The notes under the pieces are model-generated. The model searched no databases. It was not told the origin of the DNA and worked only from the letters and a program-made list of their open reading frames with translations. DNA of 21,543 nt from a virus: IMG/VR virus record IMGVR_UViG_3300017528_000459, positions 1 through 21,543 of that record. One strand, written 5' to 3'. Positions 16,156 through 21,543 of the stretch are shown here, one piece after another. Numbering within the stretch: position 1 is the first letter of the stretch; every line of letters starts with the position of its first letter. Made by a program: the position numbers and the translations under genes.

Positions 16156-16182
16156 GGAAGCGGAGGAGGAATCTCCGCTTCC
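16156..16182 (-). terminator. Strong hairpin 3' of capsid gene (distal)
   Basis: GGAAGCGGAG, a 7-nt loop, CTCCGCTTCC: a perfect 10-bp stem in the roughly 110-nt gap between the capsid gene and the next gene. Downstream sequence is GCTTGGTAAAAAGG, with no U tract, so factor-independent termination is uncertain. A stop, pause or RNA-processing role after the capsid gene is common in phages and plausible here. Confidence 0.5.
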
Positions 16183-16218
16183 CTTGCGCAAGGTCAATCT
16201 CAGGCTCGACCGGGCCTA

Positions 16219-16234
16219 CCGGGATTCATCCCGG
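16219..16234 (-). terminator. Hairpin 3' of capsid gene (proximal)
   Basis: Shortly after the capsid stop the minus strand forms CCGGGA TGAA TCCCGG, a perfect 6-bp GC-rich stem with a tetraloop. No U run follows. It may protect the abundant capsid mRNA end, or act with the next hairpin as a partial terminator. Confidence 0.4.
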
Positions 16235-16248
16235 CGGTGTTCGTCGCG

Positions 16249-17141
16249 TTAGGCGACGGCGGTTTCCGACAAAATACGACGGAAAGGAAGGAACGTTCCA
16301 CCAGCGGCCGGACGCGGAGTCACAACGAACTTAAAGTTGTAGCTAACCGCGCCGCCAATCTCACCACCCGGATCAAACGAGTTGGGAGCGAACTGATAGA
16401 TATTGGCTTTGAAGTTTGACTCATCAGGTACGTCCTCGAACCCGCCCAGCGCAATCGAGAACATTGTCTCGTCAGCGCTGATGTAGGTCGCATAGGACGA
16501 CTTGCCCGACAACGGAAGATTCGCGATCAACGGAACGTTTGTCGACATCACAAAATCGACTCCGGCGATCGGAATGATCTCGTTATCTTCGGCGAGCCCG
16601 GCTTCAATCCACTTCTGTCCTTCTCTGGTATATTTCTCGGTGTCCAGAACACCGTTAGCGGTCAGATCATTCGCAACGTCGGACAAAATGTAGGGATGCA
16701 TGATCCCGCGATGCCGTCCGCCGGCGAAAGGCCGACCGTTCTTCCCGCGAATCGTGGCCACGGCGGTGTTGATCACCGCACGAGTCGTGAACGAACCGTC
16801 AGGAACCTGTACGCTCGCGGTCGAATCCGTCGAAACAGCAGCGTCATAACTTTGCTGAATCAACGTATCAACCACCAACGCGCCTCGATAACCAAGCATT
16901 TCGCTCAGCTGTTCGAGAGGCTTGCCGATGTCAACCGCCAGGGCGAAGTCAGAAACGTTGACGTAATCAACGTACTGTCCAAGAGTCGCTTGGATGCTCG
17001 CTTCGGTCGGGGTGATCGGCGTTCCCACGGCGCCTTCGGTCGCGGTCGGTGGGGGAGTGTCGCTTACGCCGCCGCCAACCGCAGATCCTGCCGCTGCAAC
17101 CGACGCCGTAAACGGCGCGAGGTTATCAAATGTGTTTAAGA
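16249..17141 (-). CDS. Major capsid protein, exon 2 (N4-gp56 family)
   Basis: Exon 2 supplies residues 59-355 of the capsid protein. It begins TC TTA AAC ACA TTT, which after joining gives IYT-FLNTFDNLAPFT. Family hallmarks follow: an EGAVGTPITPTEASIQATL segment, then GQYVDYVNVSDFA, the LGYRGALVVDTLI helix, HPYILSDV, and a C-terminal PGGEIGGAVSYNFKFVVTPR strand. These are typical of HK97-fold N4-gp56 family capsids, and about 355 aa is a normal length. Read alone it appears as a shorter frame starting at a GTG at 17028, but conserved coding continues upstream through residues rich in Ala/Gly to the splice site. Product: main shell subunit, expressed at very high level late in infection. Confidence 0.93.
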
Positions 17142-18047
17142 CTCTGGAGTTTCCACCAGGTCGCTCTTACGATCTCTCGTAAGTTCAGACTGTATCTTGG
17201 ACTTTTGGTCCTCTTGCGTTTCAGTCGTTACGGATTCTCTCTTGTTATTCAGAGCTTGAAGCTGATAAGCGAAAGACCTACGTTCTTCTTCCAGTCCATG
17301 CTTTCCGGTAATTCGTAGGACTTCTAACAAAATTTTTGCTTGTTCTCGCTTGAGCATAAGATAAGGAAGTATCTCAAGTAAAAACCGCTCTTTGTTTCGT
17401 CGTCCCGAAAGGCCCCATCCATAGTATGGCCTCCCACCCGAAGGAGGAAGATTTATTCGTCCTCCGAAATGTTTGTAGAACCATTTGATAGATCTCAATG
17501 ACTTAGATGTGAGTCCTACCACTGGGTTCAAATTGGCCATTCCCATATAAAAGGCGCCGTCGCCATCCATCATACCGGCAGCATAAGATGCAATTTCTTG
17601 CGAAGTTGAAAATTGACCTAGGTAAAAATCGTCAATCTGTTGGTGATTAAGTCTCTTGCACTCTTCTGAAAGTTGTATACGCTCAGTAACATTCCAGTTT
17701 TTACCAAGTGAAAGATACCGCATCACTAAATCTGCCTGCCCGATCTTTAGAACAAGATAGGGCTTTATCCCGGTTAAAAACCAAGTCCTTTTTGTAGGAG
17801 GGATACTCCAGCCATAGATATAGCCGCATCCACTTAAGGCAGAAAAACCGCGTTGATTCGGTCTTTTTTTGTAAACACCGCCAAAATTTTCAACCAACCA
17901 ACGCATCAACCTCACATCCGTATTTCCAACACCGATGGACAGCCCTGTCTGTGCCTTTGTGGCCTCTTTGGAATGTCCACGAGAAATACAAATGCATCCT
18001 TCGCTATCAATTATTCCGGCCGCATACGGCCAAGCTTTGCGCTCCAT
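17136..18047 (-). CDS. LAGLIDADG homing endonuclease (intron-encoded)
   Basis: This is a 303-aa single-chain enzyme with two LAGLIDADG motifs: AAGIIDSEG (residues 9-17, catalytic acid E16) and AAGMMDGDG (156-164, catalytic acid D163). Such enzymes cut an intronless capsid allele and so spread the intron. Each motif is followed by a segment of the usual half-domain type (GVYKKRPNQRG..., and a similar FGGRINLPPSGGRPYYGWGL part). It lies wholly inside the group I intron apart from its end. Residues from about 274 are encoded by P7-P9 ribozyme sequence, and the last codons (TCT TAA) lie in capsid exon 2. The start is ATG at 18047, with GAGGAAAG upstream. Its DNA is clearly more AT-rich than neighbouring phage genes, which fits later acquisition. 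Confidence 0.93.
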   Translation of the reverse strand: MERKAWPYAAGIIDSEGCICISRGHSKEATKAQTGLSIGVGNTDVRLMRWLVENFGGVYKKRPNQRGFSALSGCGYIYGWSIPPTKRTWFLTGIKPYLVLKIGQADLVMRYLSLGKNWNVTERIQLSEECKRLNHQQIDDFYLGQFSTSQEIASYAAGMMDGDGAFYMGMANLNPVVGLTSKSLRSIKWFYKHFGGRINLPPSGGRPYYGWGLSGRRNKERFLLEILPYLMLKREQAKILLEVLRITGKHGLEEERRSFAYQLQALNNKRESVTTETQEDQKSKIQSELTRDRKSDLVETPES

Positions 18048-18135
18048 CGAGAGTCTTTCCTCGGTATTGTCCTAAAAATTTTTCATCTTTAGGAGTTTCA
18101 CCGATTTAGCAAGATTTTGTATACCCATAATTTTT
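17142..18135 (-). ncRNA. Group I self-splicing intron in the capsid gene
   Basis: The intron is about 994 nt. Paired elements can be read directly on the minus strand. P1: exon TATACCT with internal guide GGGTATA (18126-18120). P3: CTTGC (18113-18109) with GCAAG (17217-17213). P4: CGGT (18103-18100) with ACCG (18065-18062). P5: CCTAAA (18093-18088) with TTTAGG (18076-18071). P7: GACTG (17226-17222) with CAGTC (17192-17188), set in the classic AACGACTGAAACG and AAGATACAGTC contexts. P8: GGAC (17211-17208) with GTCC (17202-17199). P9: CTTACGA GAGA TCGTAAG (17183-17166). The last intron base is G (17142), as required. The layout resembles that of the phage T4 td intron core. The endonuclease gene fills the peripheral region between P6 and P7. 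Confidence 0.92.
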
Positions 18136-18310
18136 AGGTATAGATCTGAGTCGTGCGGCCCGCGTTCTTCGGAATCTGACGTTCAGCCGTCAGGCCCTGA
18201 AAACCGAGGTGCGCAAACAACGCCCTCACCGCCAGTCGGTCGTAATAGACCGCCTGGGTTGAAGGAAGAGTGGAGCCAATGACAAATGATGCCGCAGCAT
18301 TGCTAGGCAA
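18136..18310 (-). CDS. Major capsid protein, exon 1 (N4-gp56 family)
   Basis: Exon 1 encodes 58 codons plus one base, starting at TTG (18310). It reads MPSNAAASFVIGST..., then an AVYYDRLAVRALFAH segment and ERQIPKNAGRTTQIYT. The Y-Y-D-R and I-P-K-N-A-G-[KR]-T pattern is typical of the N-terminal arm of N4-gp56 family capsid proteins. Four codons after PKNAGRT the frame hits a TAA, which is inside the intron. The 5' splice site is placed after the T at 18136 because the last seven exon bases, TATACCT, pair with intron bases GGGTATA (18126-18120), giving the U-G pair that group I introns need at this site. Joined to exon 2 (starting 17141) the frame is preserved exactly: 175 + 893 = 1068 nt, 355 aa plus stop. 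Confidence 0.88.
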
Positions 18311-18314
18311 TTTG

Positions 18315-18321
18315 TCACCTC
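18315..18321 (-). promoter_or_regulatory. Ribosome binding site deciding the capsid TTG start
   Basis: GAGGTGA on the minus strand ends four bases before the TTG at 18310. No ATG or GTG in the capsid frame lies between the upstream in-frame stop (TGA, inside the same GTGAGGTGA stretch) and the conserved N-terminal residues. TTG is therefore the only credible start for capsid exon 1. Confidence 0.7.
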
Positions 18322-18325
18322 ACAC

Positions 18326-18350
18326 AAAAGATACCAGGATTTTAGCCTGG
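18326..18350 (-). promoter_or_regulatory. Weak terminator-like hairpin between scaffold-like and capsid genes
   Basis: Just after the scaffold-like stop codon the minus strand reads CCAGG, a 7-nt loop, CCTGG, then TATCTTTT. The 5-bp stem plus T-rich tail resembles a weak intrinsic terminator or attenuator. It could tune scaffold:capsid stoichiometry. The stem is short, so confidence is low. Confidence 0.3.
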
Positions 18351-18352
18351 CG

Positions 18353-19456
18353 TTATCGCTGTCCCGCGCGCGCCCGTCGATCAGCGTTAGCAATCCGCTT
18401 CAGCTGGTCCATCGGAAGTTTGCGAAGCTCCGCTTCAGAGAGTTCGCGCGGCCTGTTACCGTCCTCTGGAGTAGTTCCCGGCTCGATAGGTGAGCTGGAA
18501 TCTCCCGGTTGCAGGCCCGTCGTTCCCCTCTTACGCACCGTAACCGCGGGAGCCGTAGGCGCCGCTGCCGTTGGTACGGGAGCGGGAGCCGCAGGCGCCG
18601 GCACGGAATCCATCCGTGTCGGTGCGGGTTCAGGTGCGGAAATCGTTGGTGTTACCCGGGCGACCGCCACGGGCCGCTCGACCAGCCGGACATCCGCCGG
18701 TAGGTTTGAATCCGTCAATTCGTCAAGCGCATACTCCAGGTTTCGGAGCGTGATCGGCAAATGTTGCTCGGTCAAGAAGTCATTGATCTTCTTGGCATTT
18801 TTTCCCTCAGGATCCTTATAATACTCGGGATGAGCCTCGTTGAACATAACAATTTGTTCAACCGCGATGGAACGAAGCAGCGCATCTTGGCTCTTGTCGT
18901 TCATCTCCTCAAAGTCTTTCGCGGTGATGCCATCAGGCAGCGGATATTGCCGGTCAAGCTCTGACCAGCCAAGCTTCTCACGACGTACCGCCTTGTTGAC
19001 ACGCAGCGTCGCGTGGCCCTTGCCCTCCAACAGCTTGAGCATCAGCTCATTCTTGGAGCGCGCCTCAAACCGCTCAGTGCCGGCGCCGTTTTTGTAGACC
19101 AGCTCGGCCACCCACTTGTCATTTTCCTTCTTAAGCTCGCCCACAAACTGGCTGGTCTCAACACGCTCGACCTTGGGCGGAGCGACCACAGGTGCAGGCG
19201 GCGCAGGAGCGGGCGCGGGTTGCGCGACAGGTGTGGCCGGGGTCGCTTCGATCTCTTCCTCAAACTCTTCCGTAACTACCGGTGGAACGACAAGCGCCGG
19301 AACCGGCGGTTCAAGAACAGCCGTTGCGGCCCGCGAGACAGGTGTATTTCCGCCCGCCAAGCCCGCCGGGGCCTCTCCCGCCGAGATCATCGCTTGCTTT
19401 GCTTCAGCGACCGTTTGTCCCGGACGCTTTAACCAGGTTTCTCCTACCTTTGCCAT
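18353..19456 (-). CDS. Putative capsid scaffolding / head assembly protein
   Basis: The protein is 367 aa from the ATG at 19456, chosen because GAGGAGAAGT lies just before it; a TTG at 19480 would add eight residues but overlaps that ribosome binding site. Residues about 30-110 are Pro/Ala/Val-rich linker (alternating PAPAPP types). Residues about 115-250 form a folded, charged domain with a VGELKKENDKWVAELVYKNG segment and a helical part ending near EYALDELTDSN. A second Pro/Ala/Thr-rich stretch follows, and the end is strongly basic (KRIANADRRARAGQR). A long low-complexity helical protein with a basic tail immediately upstream of the capsid gene fits a scaffolding protein. The function rests on position and composition, not on a recognised domain. 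Confidence 0.68.
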   Translation of the reverse strand: MAKVGETWLKRPGQTVAEAKQAMISAGEAPAGLAGGNTPVSRAATAVLEPPVPALVVPPVVTEEFEEEIEATPATPVAQPAPAPAPPAPVVAPPKVERVETSQFVGELKKENDKWVAELVYKNGAGTERFEARSKNELMLKLLEGKGHATLRVNKAVRREKLGWSELDRQYPLPDGITAKDFEEMNDKSQDALLRSIAVEQIVMFNEAHPEYYKDPEGKNAKKINDFLTEQHLPITLRNLEYALDELTDSNLPADVRLVERPVAVARVTPTISAPEPAPTRMDSVPAPAAPAPVPTAAAPTAPAVTVRKRGTTGLQPGDSSSPIEPGTTPEDGNRPRELSEAELRKLPMDQLKRIANADRRARAGQR

Positions 19457-19471
19457 TTTTACTTCTCCTCT

Positions 19472-19491
19472 CCCCCACAATCCGGTGAGGG
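19472..19491 (-). other. Stem-loop before scaffold-like gene
   Basis: In the short gap between the 162-aa gene and the scaffold-like gene, the minus strand can form a 7-bp stem (CCCTCAC with GTGGGGG, one T-G pair) around a 6-nt loop. It lies directly upstream of the GAGGAG ribosome binding site. It has no U tract, so it is not a classical terminator. It could affect mRNA stability or translation, or be chance. Confidence 0.25.
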
Positions 19492-19498
19492 TCGGTTC

Positions 19499-19987
19499 TT
19501 ACCTCTTGGCCGTTAGAACCGGCTTTTTTGTCGACACGGCCTCGGCGACAACCGCCTTAATGAACTTTACAAAATCTTCCGCCGTCTGCTCCCTGATGCG
19601 AAGCGAGAAGGCCTTATTGGGATCGTCTCCCTTATACTCCTTATTCTCAGCGCGGCGCTGTTGCACATAAGCCTTGAGAACAAGCTCTTCAAAGCTTTTC
19701 CAGCCTTCCTCAAAGGCCACAAGGGCCGCGAGAGCTTGACACCGTAGGTAATGAGCATACAGAACGTTGTAGCTATTCTCGTCCGTGACCGCCAGCACGA
19801 CATCAACGGGCGGAGTGTCATCCTCCTCGTCCAGGTCTTTTAACAGCGGGACGCCCACGCGCCTTTCCGTATCGTTGGGCAGCGTCGCGAGCATACCCAT
19901 CGCTTGGAGCTCTTCATCCGTTAGCGGGGCCGTTAGATCAAAATCATTAAGCGAGCTCTGTATCGCCGCGTGCGGTATCGTCGCCAT
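19499..19987 (-). CDS. Small virion-associated protein, function unknown
   Basis: This 162-aa protein sits between portal and scaffold-like genes. Its ATG follows the portal stop after a single base, and a GGAGGAT ribosome binding site overlaps the portal stop. The N-terminus (about 1-60) is acidic and low in structure, with a run of Asp/Glu near residues 52-58. The rest (about 65-150) looks alpha-helical, with charged and Ala-rich segments (a run around ALAALVAFEEGW, then a basic KAYVQQRRAENKEYKG). There is no signal peptide or membrane segment. The position suggests a head-assembly or head-decoration role, but no family is recognised and none is claimed. Confidence 0.75.
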   Translation of the reverse strand: MATIPHAAIQSSLNDFDLTAPLTDEELQAMGMLATLPNDTERRVGVPLLKDLDEEDDTPPVDVVLAVTDENSYNVLYAHYLRCQALAALVAFEEGWKSFEELVLKAYVQQRRAENKEYKGDDPNKAFSLRIREQTAEDFVKFIKAVVAEAVSTKKPVLTAKR

Positions 19988-19988
19988 C

Positions 19989-21543
19989 TTATCCTCCGAA
20001 GGTACCCGCGACCTCTTGCATCATCTCCTTCTGTGCGGCGCGCTCGATGGACCGCGTGAGGATCTCTTGACCCGTTCCCGCCAATCCCTTCGCGTCGATC
20101 TCCGACAGACGTTGCTGATGTTCCTGCGCGGACAAATCCTTATTCTGCTTGTGAAGCTGCGCGATGCGCTGCTGCGTGGCCTGGGCCTTAATCACCTCAG
20201 GATTACGCGCCGTCTGATTTTGGATGTCCTCGTCCGTCATGTCGATGATGACGTCATCCTGTGAGCGCCAACCTGTCGCTTGCTCCATGCGACGCGACAG
20301 CTCAACCCAGTTAACCTTCTTCTTTGACATGGATAAACCCTGCTGCACCGCCGGAGCCATGTACATATTCATCTCGAGCGGCAGGGCCGCGGCCATCGCA
20401 CGACGAGCAGCTAGGCTAACTCCCGCCGACATGACAAACTTGATGTCGGACGAGTTGCACATGTCAACCAAGATGTCGCCCTCGTGGTTTGCTTCCATAT
20501 CTTCCCACAGCGTCTTTCCGATGATCTGCCGGATGAGCTGCGGCTCAAGAAACCGGCGATCCATGTGCAAGAATGAATATAGGACCGGCAAAAAGATCTG
20601 CTCCACGATCACATCAATAAAGCTTTGGATACGACTGGCTGATGCGCCGCCCAACAGCTGCGCCCCGCCCGAGGTACGCCCCAACGATGTTCGGCCACGT
20701 TCGGGAAGCGCCCCCTGCACCAGAAGCTCATTCGCCCCGCTGGTCTTCTCGGCGTCAGCCACCAAGATCGCTTCCTCTTTGTACGCTTCGTTGAGGACCG
20801 GCTGCTTGATCAGCGGCTTGATTCCCTCCGGGTCAGTGACCTTATAACGCGCGCCGGGATACATGCGCATCGGTTGGCCCGTCATGTTGGTGCCCTGCTT
20901 CTCGAGCCACACGTTCTGCAGGTTCAGGTTGACGTCATCCAACCGTAGGTTGCGCAGTCCCTGGATGTGCGTCTGGATAGGTCCGATACGACGCGGGATA
21001 CCAAACGCGTAGAACGTTCCCGGAATGTCATCCCAGAAGCAGCTGACAAACGGGATCTCACCCAGCTCGTTGTTCTCATTGCGAATGCAAACCTTTCGCT
21101 GCAGGACCACGATGACCGTGTCATTTGACCAGCGCTCGAGCACCTCGAGCTTATGGTCGAGCGGATCCTCCGACTCATCAAGGTAGCGCGGCAGCGCACG
21201 ATGACCCTGCGCCGGAAAGGCCGTCGTCTCGCTCTCCACCACCGAGCTGGGCGCCTGCTCCGCCGGCGGAGCCGCGAGCTGTTTGAGCTCCTCCTCCGAC
21301 GGGATCTTATAGCCCTCAAAATCGCGTAGCTTGTTGATGTCGCGAATCGTCAGATAGTCGCGGTACTCAACATACTGCGCCTTCCGAATATCGGGTTGTC
21401 GCAATCCCGGCGACACCAACACATGGTTGATCTCGCAGCGCGTGAAGAACGGACGCGAAACGATCGTTTCAAACTCGATCTCGTCAAGCTCATCCGATTC
21501 GATGGTGTGGACCACCTGCTCCGGCGCGCCCGGAAGTGATACC
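19989..21543 (-). CDS. Portal (head-tail connector) protein, 5' end beyond window
   Basis: This is the C-terminal 517 residues of a phage portal protein, the ring through which DNA enters and leaves the head. The reading frame is open to the window edge. A GTG at 21515 is the first possible start inside the window, but open codons continue upstream of it, so the true start is probably outside. Visible portal-like features are a stretch around FVSCFWDDIPGTFYAFGIPR followed by a helical region with RNLRLDDVNLNLQN, which resembles the stem and wing of podovirus portals. After that come a GASASRIQSFIDVIVEQIF-type segment and a Gln-rich coiled-coil C-terminus that probably forms the crown or barrel. 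It is followed by two virion genes and then the capsid gene, the usual portal-scaffold-capsid order. The family is assigned by sequence feel and context; the exact portal family is not certain. Confidence 0.82.
   Translation of the reverse strand, partial: VSLPGAPEQVVHTIESDELDEIEFETIVSRPFFTRCEINHVLVSPGLRQPDIRKAQYVEYRDYLTIRDINKLRDFEGYKIPSEEELKQLAAPPAEQAPSSVVESETTAFPAQGHRALPRYLDESEDPLDHKLEVLERWSNDTVIVVLQRKVCIRNENNELGEIPFVSCFWDDIPGTFYAFGIPRRIGPIQTHIQGLRNLRLDDVNLNLQNVWLEKQGTNMTGQPMRMYPGARYKVTDPEGIKPLIKQPVLNEAYKEEAILVADAEKTSGANELLVQGALPERGRTSLGRTSGGAQLLGGASASRIQSFIDVIVEQIFLPVLYSFLHMDRRFLEPQLIRQIIGKTLWEDMEANHEGDILVDMCNSSDIKFVMSAGVSLAARRAMAAALPLEMNMYMAPAVQQGLSMSKKKVNWVELSRRMEQATGWRSQDDVIIDMTDEDIQNQTARNPEVIKAQATQQRIAQLHKQNKDLSAQEHQQRLSEIDAKGLAGTGQEILTRSIERAAQKEMMQEVAGTFGG

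Noticed and set aside
16249-17028. Capsid protein as a complete 259-aa gene starting at GTG 17028
   Set aside because: Conserved coding continues upstream in the same frame to the 3' splice site, and the missing N-terminal arm is found intact at 18310-18136.
17136-18135. Intein instead of intron in the capsid gene
   Set aside because: The endonuclease is in a different frame from the capsid, exon 1 ends in a stop codon, and no intein splicing blocks (N-terminal Cys/Ser, C-terminal His-Asn) are present. Ribozyme helices explain the region.
18270-18821. Plus-strand open frame across the scaffold-like gene end and capsid start
   Set aside because: Opposes both the capsid exon 1 with its ribosome binding site and the Pro/Ala-rich gene; repetitive Gly/Ala/Arg composition is the mirror of low-complexity coding.
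1-21543. CRISPR arrays, tRNAs or integration sites
   Set aside because: No regularly spaced repeats, no cloverleaf-like sequence and no integrase or attachment-site pattern were seen in the short gaps between genes.

Overview
The window is part of the virion (late) region of a tailed double-stranded DNA bacteriophage. Every supported gene lies on the minus strand, so transcription runs from 21543 down to 1. Genes are packed end to end, with many 1-20 nt overlaps and several TTG or GTG starts. The major capsid protein belongs to the N4-gp56 family. The order portal, scaffold-like protein, capsid, tail adaptor pair, large nozzle-like tail protein, GNAT-like protein, then an Ala/Gln-rich protein parallels the T7-type podovirus order (gp8, 9, 10, 11, 12, 13, 14...). 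A short-tailed (podovirus-like) phage is therefore most likely. The base composition is moderately GC-rich. The host cannot be read from the sequence, and no terminase, polymerase, lysis gene, integrase or tRNA was seen here.

Layout in transcription order. (1) 21543-18353: the portal C-terminal part (cut by the window edge), a small virion-associated protein, and a Pro/Ala-rich scaffold-like protein. (2) 18310-16249: the major capsid gene, split by a group I self-splicing intron of about 994 nt. Exon 1 is 175 nt and starts at TTG; exon 2 is 893 nt; together they encode 355 aa. The intron carries a two-motif LAGLIDADG homing endonuclease whose last codons run through the ribozyme core and whose stop codon lies in exon 2. 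(3) 16134-14832: two unrecognised small proteins. (4) 14832-7822: eight translationally coupled carbohydrate genes: a GT4-like glycosyltransferase, an exostosin/GT47-like glycosyltransferase, a GT-A-like glycosyltransferase, an FkbM methyltransferase, two RmlB-like extended SDR enzymes, a CgeB-like glycosyltransferase and a GT2 glycosyltransferase. (5) 7825-6077: two paralogous tail adaptor-like proteins. (6) 6073-5255: a ninth carbohydrate gene, a GT2 enzyme with GalNAc-transferase-like motifs. (7) 5262-1: a mosaic 1263-aa nozzle-like tail protein with several inserted beta domains, then small tail or internal virion proteins, and a gene running off the window.

The main points are the intron-split capsid gene and a complete-looking glycan synthesis and capping pathway built into the virion operon. 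My inference is that this pathway glycosylates virion proteins (a phage 'glycan coat') or remodels the host surface late in infection. DNA modification seems less likely because the genes sit among late structural genes.
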